NCBI GenBank assembly: GCA_032191485.1
Contig: JAVDOI010000170.1
Coordinates: forward strand, 186,001-250,000
DNA length: 64,000 nucleotides
Direction of reading: 5' to 3'
Source of the DNA: Leptoclinus maculatus
Lineage: Eukaryota > Chordata > Actinopteri > Perciformes > Stichaeidae
Part shown: one piece after another, positions 55,434 to 64,000 of the stretch
Position numbering within the stretch: position 1 is the first letter of the stretch
How the letters are laid out: each line of letters opens with the position of its first letter
Program-made: the position numbers and the translations under genes
The notes under the pieces: generated by a model
Seen by the model: the letters and a program-made list of their open reading frames with translations, nothing else
Database searches by the model: none
What the model was told of the DNA's origin: nothing

Positions 55434-58400
55434 ATGGAACGTCCTCCACCAATCGGCTACAGGATCCTCCCGTCCGAAGAAGACGACGAAGAAGGTGTCG
55501 TATATGTTGAATGTTTTTATTGTGTAAACGGTGAGTTTGAGTTTGTGCTTGACGTTTTGGTCCCAGCTAACCATTCCAGGCATGACGAAGAGGACGAAGA
55601 AGAGGAAGAGGAAGAGGAAGAAGAAGAGGAGGAAGAAGAAGAAGAAGAAGAGGAGGAAGAAGAGGAGGAAGAAGAAGAGGAGGAAGAAGAGGAGGAAGAA
55701 GAAGAGGAGGAAGAAGATGAAGATGACCCTCTCACCCAGCGGTTACCACCTAGGAGTTTCTGGCGGGGCTTTTACCGAGTGCCGACTCAGAAGAGGTCAG
55801 AAGAGTCCACCAAGAGGAGAAGGGAAGAGGACCGCAGGGCGCAGGTAAGTGTGAAGAGGCAGAGGACCGGTGAGGACGACCACGATGACGCAGCGCCCTC
55901 CACTTCAGGCATCTGATCCTCCAAGAAGAGGACCAGAGAAGAGGACTACAGATGGCCTCTATTCTGGAGAATCATCCCCGTATGTTTATTATGTAAAGGG
56001 TGAGTATGAGGTCAGGCTTGACGTTTTGGTCCCAGCTGACCAGGAGGAGGAAGAGGACGAGAAGGAAGACGTCGAGTCCAACTGGGAGAGCTTAGATTCT
56101 GGGAATGACTCTACAGAGGAAGAAGATGAAGATGACCCTCTCACCCAGCGGTTACCACCTAGGAGTTTCTGGGAGGGGTTTCACCAAGTGCCGACTCCTC
56201 CTCCCTTTCCCGCTGGCCATCCTCTCTCCCTCCCTTTTGGTGTGGAACGTCCTGAAGAGGCTCCGCCCCTGGTCCCCCAGAGGTCAGTAGAGTCCACCAA
56301 GAGGAGCAGGGAAGAGGACCGCACGGAGCAGGTAAGTGTGAAGAGGCAGAGGACCGGTGAGGACGACCACGAGGACGAAGCACCCTCCACTTCAGGCCTC
56401 TGATCCTCCAAGAAGAGGACCAGAGAAGAGGACTACAGATGGCCTCAGCCATCTGTAGAAGATGACCCTCTCACCCAGTGGTTACCACCTAGGAGTTTCT
56501 GGCAGGGGTTTCACCGAGTGCCGACTCCTCCTTCCTTTCCCGCTGGCCATCCTCTCTCCCTCCCTTTTGGTGTGGAACGTCCTGAAGAGGCTCCGCCCCT
56601 GGTCCCCCAGGGGTCAGTAGAGTCCACCAAGAGGAGCAGGGAAGAGGACTACAGATGGCCTCAGCCATCTGTAGAAGATGACCCTCTCACCCAGCGGTTA
56701 CCACCTAGGAGTTTCTGGCAGGGGTTTCACCGAGTGCCGACTCCTCCTTCCTTTCCCGCTGGCCATCCTCTCTCCCTCCCTTTTGGTGTGGAACGTCCTG
56801 AAGAGGCTCCGCCCCTGGTCCCCCAGGGGTCAGTAGAGTCCACCAAGAGGAGCAGGGAAGAGGACTACAGATGGCCTCAGCCATCTGTAGAAGATGACCC
56901 TCTCACCCAGCGGTTACCACCTAGGAGTTTCTGGCAGGGGTTTCACCGAGTGCCGACTCCTCCTTCCTTTCCCGCTGGCCATCCTCTCTCCCTCCCTTTT
57001 GGTGTGGAACGTCCTGAAGAGGCTCCGCCCCTGGTCCCCCAGGGGTCAGTAGAGTCCACCAAGAGGAGCAGGGAAGAGGACTACAGATGGCCTCAGCCAT
57101 CTGTAGAAGATGACCCTCTCACCCAGCGGTTACCACCTAGGAGTTTCTGGCAGGGGTTTCACCGAGTGCCGACTCCTCCTTCCTTTCCCGCTGGCCATCC
57201 TCTCTCCCTCCCTTTTGGTGTGGAACGTCCTGAAGAGGCTCCGCCCCTGGTCCCCCAGGGGTCAGTAGAGTCCATCAAGAGGAGCAGGGAAGAGGACTAC
57301 AGATGGCCTCAGCCATCTGTAGAAGATGACCCTCTCACCCAGCGGTTACCACCTAGGAGTTTCTGGCAGGGGTTTCACCGAGTGCCGACTCCTCCTTCCT
57401 TTCCCGCTGGCCATCCTCTCTCCCTCCCTTTTGGTGTGGAACGTCCTGAAGAGGCTCCGCCCCTGGTCCCCCAGGGGTCAGTAGAGTCCACCAAGAGGAG
57501 CAGGGAAGAGGACTACAGATGGCCTCAGCCATCTGTAGAAGATGACCCTCTCACCCAGCAGTTACCACCTAGGAGTTTCTGGCAGGGGTTTCACCGAGTG
57601 CCGACTCCTCCTTCCTTTCCCGCTGGCCATCCTCTCTCCCTCCCTTTTGGTGTGGAACGTCCTGAAGAGGCTCCGCCCCTGGTCCCCCAGGGGTCAGTAG
57701 AGTCCACCAAGAGGAGCAGGGAAGAGGACTACAGATGGCCTCAGCCATCTGTAGAAGATGACCCTCTCACCCAGCGGTTACCACCTAGGAGTTTCTGGCA
57801 GGGGTTTCACAGAGTGCCGACTCCTCCTTCCTTTCCCGCTGGCCATCCTCTCTCCCTCCCTTTTGGTGTGGAACGTCCTGAAGAGGCTCCGCCCCTGGTC
57901 CCCCAGGGGTCAGTAGAGTCCACCAAGAGGAGCAGGGAAGAGGACTACAGATGGCCTCAGCCATCTGTAGAAGATGACCCTCTCACCCAGCGGTTACCAC
58001 CTAGGAGTTTCTGGCAGGGGTTTCACCGAGTGCCGACTCCTCCTTCCTTTCCCGCTGGCCATCCTCTCTCCCTCCCTTTTGGTGTGGAACGTCCTGAAGA
58101 GGCTCCGCCCCTGGTCCCCCAGAGGTCAGAAGAGTCCACCAAGAGGAGCAGGGAAGAGGACTACAGATGGCCTCAGCCATCTGTAGAAGATGACCCTCTC
58201 ACCCAGCGGTTACCACCTAGGAGTTTCTGGCAGGGGTTTCACCGAGTGCCGACTCCTCCTTCCTTTCCCGCTGGCCATCCTCTCTCCCTCCCTTTTGGTG
58301 TGGAACGTCCTGAAGAGGCTCCGCCCCTGGTCCCCCAGGGGTCAGTAGAGTCCACCAAGAGGAGCAGGGAAGAGGACTACAGATGGCCTCAGCCATCTGT

Positions 58401-58893
58401 AGAAGATGACCCTCTCACCCAGCGGTTACCACCTAGGAGTTTCTGGCAGGGGTTTCACCGAGTGCCGACTCCTCCTTCCTTTCCCGCTGGCCATCCTCTC
58501 TCCCTCCCTTTTGGTGTGGAACGTCCTGAAGAGGCTCCGCCCCTGGTCCCCCAGGGGTCAGTAGAGTCCACCAAGAGGAGCAGGGAAGAGGACTACAGAT
58601 GGCCTCAGCCATCTGTAGAAGATGACCCTCTCACCCAGCGGTTACCACCTAGGAGTTTCTGGCAGGGGTTTCACCGAGTGCCGACTCCTCCTTCCTTTCC
58701 CGCTGGCCATCCTCTCTCCCTCCCTTTTGGTGTGGAACGTCCTGAAGAGGCTCCGCCCCTGGTCCCCCAGAGGTCAGAAGAGTCCACCAAGAGGAGCAGG
58801 GAAGAGGACCGCACGGAGCAGGTAAGTGTGAAGAGGCAGAGGACCGGTGAGGACGACCACGAGGATGCAGCACCCTCCACTTCAGGCCTCTGA
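55434..58893 (+). CDS. Unrecognised acidic tandem-repeat protein
   Basis: Function unknown. The preferred model has three exons: 55434-55844, 55909-56331 and 56413-58893, giving about 1,104 aa. It uses two CAG|GTAAGT donors and short introns (64 and 81 bp). The start ATG (MERPPPIGYRILPSEEDDEE) follows an acceptor at 55,418. Two related N-terminal modules (FEFVLDVLVPA and YEVRLDVLVPA, each followed by an acidic run) precede the array. Unit 1 has a glutamate tract of about 50 residues. The array unit is 72 aa, with DDPLTQRLPPRSFWQGFHRV, then FPAGHPLSLPFGVERPEE, and ends KRSREEDYRWPQPSVE. The last unit ends SVKRQRTGEDDHEDAAPSTS followed by GL and stop. Without splicing, unit 1 instead stops at 55,916. 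A disordered, possibly nuclear protein is a guess from composition. Confidence 0.6.
55580..55722 (+). repeat. Purine-only GAA/GAG tract
   Basis: About 140 nt made almost entirely of A and G on one strand, encoding a glutamate run in the first module. Such mirror-like polypurine tracts can form triplex DNA and are length-unstable. Confidence 0.9.
56461..58836 (+). repeat. Array of eleven 216-bp coding repeats
   Basis: The phrase GATGACCCTCTCACCCAG recurs at 56,461 and then every 216 bp exactly to 58,621, so each unit is 72 codons and the frame is kept. Copies differ by only a few single-base changes: TGG for CGG in unit 1, ATC for ACC in unit 4, CAG for CGG in unit 6, and AGAGGTCAGAAG for GGGGTCAGTAG in units 8 and 11. 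Related longer 330-bp spacings flank the array on both sides (56,131-56,461 and 58,621-58,951). Confidence 0.97.
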
Positions 58894-59373
58894 TCCTCCA
58901 AGAAGAGGACCAGAGAAGAGGACTACAGATGGCATCAGCCATCTGTAGAAGATGACCCTCTCACCCAGCGGTTACCACCTAGGAGTTTCTGGCAGGGGTT
59001 TCACCGAGTGCCGACTCCTCCTTCCTTCCCGCTGGCCATCCTCTCTCCCTCCCTTTTGGTGTGGAACGTCCTGAAGAGGCTCCGCCCCTGGTCCCCCAGA
59101 GGTCAGAAGAGTCCACCAAGAGGAGCAGGGAAGAGGACCGCACGGAGCAGGTAAGTGTGAAGAGGCAGAGGACCGGTGAGGACGACCACGAGGACGCAGC
59201 ACCCTCCACTTCAGGCCTCTGATCCTCCAAGAAGAGGACCAGAGAAGAGGACTACAGATGGTCTCCACCCTCCACTTCAGGCCTCAGCTTCCTCACACAC
59301 AGAGGATACTGGCAGTCGGCTGAAGACGGCGACTCGGATTGAGACCGACAGCCTGTTTGCAGCAGGATTGTAA
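58894..59373 (+). pseudogene. Degenerate last repeat unit and tail
   Basis: A further unit starts at 58,951, but its CCTTCCTTCCCGCTGG lacks one T relative to CCTTCCTTTCCCGCTGG in all array copies. This shifts the frame at about 59,030. The unit keeps the CAG|GTAAGT donor and TTCAG acceptor. A frame from there runs to a stop at 59,373 (ending SRLKTATRIETDSLFAAGL), which could be an alternative 3' coding end. Confidence 0.5.
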
Positions 59374-59700
59374 AACCTTTGTGTCTGGCAGGACTGATAA
59401 AGCACCAGACAGCCTTCCCTCGCGTCTGGCGGGGTTGGCGATAGGTAGCATCCTCCAGCAGAGCTTTTAAATATTGCTTCTTTATGGATTTTCCTTTTGA
59501 GTAATAATTGATGCTAAATGCAGAAACCAGAGGTAAGTTATCAGTGAATGGTTGTTATTCTGTTGTGTATTTTTCTTTATAAAGTCTAGATGTCTTTACC
59601 AGACAAAGGTAAGTCAACATTTAATAACAACATTAACACAGTTAATGAACAGTTCTTCAAAGATTGTTCATTTTACTCACTCTATCTATTTTTCCACCAC

Positions 59701-59972
59701 AGGACCAGATGAGAAGGATGGAGGACTACAGGACCAGATGAGAAGGATGGAGGACCACAGGACCAGATGAGAAGGATGGAGGACCACAAGACCAGATGAG
59801 AAGGATGGAGGACCACAGGACCAGATGAGAAGGATGGAGGACCACAGGACCAGATGAGAAGGATGGAGGACCACAAGACCAGATGACAAGGATGGAGGAC
59901 CACAGGACCAGATGAGAAGGATGGAGGACCACAAGACCAGATGAGAAGGATGGAGGACCACAGGACCAGATG
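59701..59972 (+). repeat. 29-bp minisatellite
   Basis: About nine copies of AGGACCAGATGAGAAGGATG followed by GAGGACCAC, with few changes (for example CACAAG for CACAGG). Since 29 is not a multiple of 3, all frames are visited in turn, and the minus strand stays open in three frames. It starts directly after an acceptor-like TTTTTCCACCACAG. Confidence 0.95.
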
Positions 59973-60172
59973 GAGAGCGGCGGTCTCCTTTCTTTCAGTG
60001 GGCTGAGTGAGTAATCCCTCACGAAGACTACAAAAGTATCAGTAATAAGATTCCATCATTGGAGGCCAGATTCAACACAACAATATAAAGGTCGTATAGT
60101 CGAGAGGACGAGGAGCGTCCCCACCGGCACAGAGGACGTAGTTTGTCTCCGTCTGCTTCTTCTGTGCTGTAC

Positions 60173-60178
60173 AATAAA
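60173..60178 (+). terminator. Poly(A) signal downstream of the repeat gene
   Basis: AATAAA in GTACAATAAAAATC. With donors at 59,533 and 59,609 and an acceptor ending near 59,702, the transcript could be spliced through the minisatellite and end here. Confidence 0.45.
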
Positions 60179-60567
60179 AATCAATGTATGACAAACTTTC
60201 TAAATATGTCTTTGTATTAGAAACAATATCATAATATTTCTGATATAATTCAAAAATCTGACAATGTATGACAATTAATATAATAAATATCATGCAAGTG
60301 ATAATTTAATATCTTTTTGTTTTTCATTTGACTCAAAAGCATTACTGTTAGTACTGTTAAGTATTGATACACATAATATTACACGTTGGTATAAATAAAA
60401 TGGGGAAAGCTTTAGATTACGGCCTGCAACGTGCAGCATAATTCTTCCCAATTGAATTCAAACTAAATCATAAATAATTGAAATCTTTACTGATTGTTAA
60501 CCAGTACAGAACGTAATGATACATACATGTAGGTGCAAGGCAACAAGATGTGACGCTAATGAATAAG

Positions 60568-60601
60568 GTGGGATTAAGGTATCAATAATAATATATATTA
60601 T

Positions 60602-60643
<42 letters not shown>

Positions 60644-60880
60644 TTTATATTATACAGAATATTATTATATGATATATATATTATTATATTATACAGAATA
60701 TTATTATATGATATATATACTGTATATATATATATTATACTGAATTCCCTGTGAGGGTGACAAAAATATGATGTCCGGACGTGTTTATCAAAGTGTTATT
60801 TACTGCTTTTTTTCGTGTTGGAATAAATGTTAAATATTTAACTGTAAAGTAGTAATGCGCGTTTGATACCTTAATCCCAC
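60568..60880. repeat. Right inverted-repeat arm with 18-bp inverted ends
   Basis: 60,597-60,876 is the reverse complement of the segment at 50,911-51,182. The block is bounded by GTGGGATTAAGGTATCAA (60,568-60,585) and its exact reverse complement (60,863-60,880). The inside is mostly AT, TTA and GT simple repeats. Confidence 0.75.
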
Positions 60881-60889
60881 AATGTGGGA

Positions 60890-61880
60890 ACTTAATGAAT
60901 TATTATTATTATTTTTCACAACACTGCTGTAGTTTTTTTCAAAATGATCATATAGAACTCACCAACACTGGAGAGGCACAGATGATAACAAAATAAGGAA
61001 CTACATAGAAAATAACTTCTAGGTACATTTGTGTTTTTACTTTGCAACAAACAGAGGTAGAGGTGAAAGAGTACTGTCAGGTACATACTGTTGGCCTATT
61101 GGATTATAAATTATATGGATTTAAATGAGAAGATAGAGCTACTTTTCTTTTGTTTGTGCTTTAACAAAAGGCGAGGTCTAAACAATTTCACAAGTACCCG
61201 TATCAACAAAGATGTAATTTGTCCTTTTTAAGTATTTAACTGGTATTTGAACCACATCTGTGAATTAACAAACACCCTGCTCTGAAACAAACTACAGCAC
61301 TAACACCTCCTGAACATTGGCGATACTTAGGGCTCCCTCTGTTGCTTGATTACGGGAACTGAACTATAATCAAAATGTAATAACCACTGTTACTATTGCT
61401 GTGGGTATAACCATTAAATGTATCGTCAAGCTACAGCAACTGTGGTGTGTTCTGACTGTATGTCGTCAAATGGGCTTTCAGAAAATCTGACATTAACTTC
61501 AGATACATTTATCAAGACACTTTGGATTCCCCGATATGAGAGCAATATACTGTATTACAATACAGACACTGGTATAATTGTCCAAACAGCAACTCATTCA
61601 TACCAAATTATATCTAAAACCAGCTCATTGTGTATATTTATCTACGGATGTAAAGCGCTACATTGCTTGTTAGTGCATAAGCATGTTCAAGACAAGTGCA
61701 AATCCAAAGTAGTTATGACCGAGATGGGGTGTGACACAGTCAAGTGAAGATACAGGACAGTATCTGGTTTCTTCAAACATCTCCTGGTTTTCACAGCAGA
61801 CCCATTTTTCACAGGAATGCAATTAGATTTTCCAGGTGCATACTGGTACATAAAGTAAAACCCACTGGAGGTTCCTAGTG
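60890..61880. other. Gene-free stretch
   Basis: No gene supported. A 109-codon frame at 61,418-61,747 has no recognisable domain or splice context. Confidence 0.5.
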
Positions 61881-61890
61881 ACACTTTGGC

Positions 61891-62571
61891 CCAATCCCAA
61901 TGTCCCCCTTTACGGACTCACGGACTTTGAGGCGCGCCCCTGCGAAGTCCGTGAGGGTTTAGGGCTGTCCCACTGTTAAATCATTGAGTGTTTGAGAGCT
62001 CTCTTGCAGACATTTTGAGCCCTTTATGAACCCTTAACGTAAGTCAGCATTTGCCAAAGGGAATTACCCACAAATCATTGCAATGTGACATTAAACACAG
62101 GGTATCCAGTGGACGCATGGAGACGTAAAAAAAAAGGTAAACAAAGAGGACGGCTCACGTGTGTTCAGCCTGGAGTATTACATTTACTCAGAAACATTAA
62201 GGGTTAAAGATGGAACAAAAAATAAACATGAAATCAGAGGATATTTATTTATTTATTCATCAAATATTTGATTTTGTCATTGAAGCCGTTTTGACAAAAA
62301 CGAGTAAATAGATTATATGAAGTTACTTCTCATCTTGTGAGGAAAGAGCCTGAAGACGTTCAGATCAGGGAGTACAAAGTATAAAATAAATACCCACAAT
62401 TGTACATCATATTTTTTGTTGTTTTCATGGTAACGTGATATGTTGCAGCAAAGTGCTGTCCCATTCCTATTTACACCATTTCAAGCCCTCAATCTCTCAC
62501 ACTCAACCACTTACCAGGTGACGTCAGTAAGTCCTTGAGGGTTGAGGGCTTAGGGGGGACATTGGGATTGG
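61891..62571. mobile_element. MITE-like element with CCAATCCCAATGTCCCCC ends
   Basis: The two ends are an 18-bp inverted repeat (CCAATCCCAATGTCCCCC at left, its complement at right) with further imperfect complementarity inward. The 681-bp interior has no coding frame. A clear target duplication was not found, so the superfamily is open. Confidence 0.65.
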
Positions 62572-62910
62572 ACCATTGACTTTGTCTGATGGTGAAAGCC
62601 TTTTTTTCCCAGAAGACATTTTAACTAGTGGGAAAAGCACAGGTGTTAGTAATACTAGTAGCAAAGTCTCTGTTGTCCAACAGTGAGCAAGTAGCACCCA
62701 CAAGAACAAGCTCCTGAACCAGCCAAACAAAATAATTTATATTATTTACACCCGAGCGTTTCCTACTGTGGTGCGTCAAAATGTCCTCTGAGAAAAAGGA
62801 CTATTACACTGTGTATGCAGTATAATCTATACAAAAAACACATTTGTCAAATACATGCATGTATTATAAAAAACAAAGTCACAAAACAAGTTTTTAACAA
62901 TAGATATCTG

Positions 62911-62916
62911 TTTATT
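62911..62916 (-). terminator. atp5mg: Poly(A) signal of atp5mg
   Basis: The minus strand reads AATAAA about 77 nt after the stop codon, giving a very short 3' UTR. Confidence 0.7.
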
Positions 62917-62992
62917 GGTTCCCAGGATTCTTGCAGGAAGTTGAGCATACAATGCTCAAATGAAAAAGAAAAGAAGCATGACAGTCCAAATT

Positions 62993-63091
62993 TCAGACAT
63001 CATAGCCAACGATGCCTCCTTTGCCAATGCACTCCCCAAGGTAAAACCACATCAACACTTCAGTGGCCACCAGTCCATTCCTTACAGCATC
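62993..63091 (-). CDS. atp5mg: ATP synthase membrane subunit g, last coding exon (partial gene)
   Basis: Subunit g is a small inner-membrane protein of the mitochondrial F1Fo ATP synthase, in the Fo peripheral part that supports dimer formation. The minus strand has acceptor CACACAG and then 32 codons reading DAVRNGLVATEVLMWFYLGE and continuing CIGKGGIVGYDV before TGA. This is the conserved C-terminus of the family, whose single membrane helix includes the LVATEVLMWF segment. The exon starts in phase 0. The protein is normally about 103 aa, so roughly the first 70 residues lie on exons not found between here and the right edge. Confidence 0.9.
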   Translation of the reverse strand, partial: DAVRNGLVATEVLMWFYLGECIGKGGIVGYDV

Positions 63092-63094
63092 CTG

Positions 63095-64000
63095 TGTGGA
63101 AACAAAATGTTTAATTAGATTTTCTACTGCAGAAATGTATGAAGTAAAATGTGATATTAGCCATCAATGAAAATCTTGTCAATGTCATTATTTTCTTTGA
63201 GAATTGCTTAATCATGTTTTTATTTTGTACAGCACAGACTATCAATGACAAGAGAATAATACAATTACTTTGGCCAGGTTCCAAGATTTACAAATATTTA
63301 CAGTCTCCTGGCCTGTTAAAACTTTAAGACATGTTTCACGTCTACATTTTTTTTACAAAATAACAATTTAGTTGTGACAATAATGGGTCACAGTGTGCTG
63401 TTACAGAGACCTGCAAATCACATGAATTACCAAAATAATGAACTGATAGTTCTCACTCGGGTACGGGACACGGTCCATTGTGTACACCCACGAGTGTTTA
63501 ATTGTCTGTTTAAAAGACTATTTAAAGAAAATAGCACATCTTTTCTCCATTAATATACACTCGACACTTTAATAATATACTTGTTTTAACATACTCTTAT
63601 TTGTTTACGATATTTTATTGCACATTTTCCATTTTTTTATTATGTTCTACTATTACGCACCAAATCACCTAGCCAAATGTCTTGTATGTGTAACGTACTT
63701 TGCAATAAACAGTTTCTGATTTTAACAGTTTTAATAGAAAACATTGTCTAACACAGCTTAATAGAGAAAGCTGTTCTCGGTAAGGTCTGCGAGTGTCGGA
63801 AACTTTTAAAAATAAATATATAATTCACAAAGTCATGTTATAGTGCTCCGTTGTATCCAGGTTTGCCAACTTAGGCAAATCAAATTAAAACAATTTGCAT
63901 GGCTAAAGTCTACGAGGAATAAGAGGGTAATGCGTCTAAGTCATTCACCTTTAAGATGAAGGACACTTCAAACATACTTGTTAACAGTTTGCAGGGAGTG
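63095..64000 (-). other. Intron of atp5mg to the window edge
   Basis: No other subunit g exon was recognised here, so this is intronic sequence of the minus-strand gene, AT-rich and without evident elements. Confidence 0.5.

Noticed and set aside
55517..55735. Serine-only minus-strand frame
   Set aside because: A shadow of the GAA/GAG tract on the coding strand.
56461..58836. Could the regular array be a CRISPR locus?
   Set aside because: The 216-bp units are nearly identical throughout, with no variable spacers, and are coding in an animal genome.
59682..60022. Minus-strand frames rich in HLVLWSSILLIWSCGPP repeats
   Set aside because: They come from the 29-bp minisatellite, which is open in all three frames because its period is not a codon multiple.

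Overview
The window is nuclear DNA from a bony fish, probably a percomorph teleost. Genes are split by GT-AG introns, several protein families are typical of fish, and the spacers are AT-rich and full of hAT-like, Tc1-like, LINE and tRNA-SINE remnants, dinucleotide repeats and unusually many oligo(dC)/oligo(dG) runs. Nothing bacterial, no CRISPR array and no rRNA was seen. All exon models were read by eye from splice sites and reading-frame continuity.

Layout. 1-11,000 (+): a likely 3' end of an unidentified gene (a 37-nt exon near 2,756, a terminal exon from 7,546, a poly(A) signal at 10,901). 11,000-21,500: gene-poor, with LINE, SINE and Tc1-like remnants. 21,879-28,854 (-): complete ruvbl2 (13 coding exons, 459 aa, plus a non-coding first exon); a hAT-like insertion fills most of one intron. 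31,112-35,218 (-) and 39,304-43,552 (+): two paralogous RING/B-box/coiled-coil/B30.2 (finTRIM/TRIM-type) E3 ligase genes, head to head, whose internal exons match in length. 44,398-45,303: a second, shorter copy of the hAT-like element in ruvbl2. 46,520-50,136 (+): a leucine-rich-repeat gene with an apparent reading-frame break. 50,900-53,764: hAT-like elements nested in an AT microsatellite. 54,000-60,180 (+): an unrecognised acidic repeat gene whose centre is a near-perfect array of eleven 72-codon units, followed by a 29-bp minisatellite. 61,891-62,571: a MITE-like element. 62,993-63,091 (-): the last coding exon of atp5mg, which continues past the right edge.

Roles. ruvbl2 (chromatin remodelling and R2TP chaperone ATPase) and atp5mg (mitochondrial ATP synthase subunit g) are housekeeping genes. 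The TRIM pair is probably a ubiquitin-ligase or innate-immunity module. The repeat gene is the least explained and most interesting locus: it appears to have grown by a 114-bp deletion in a 330-bp unit followed by amplification of the shortened unit.
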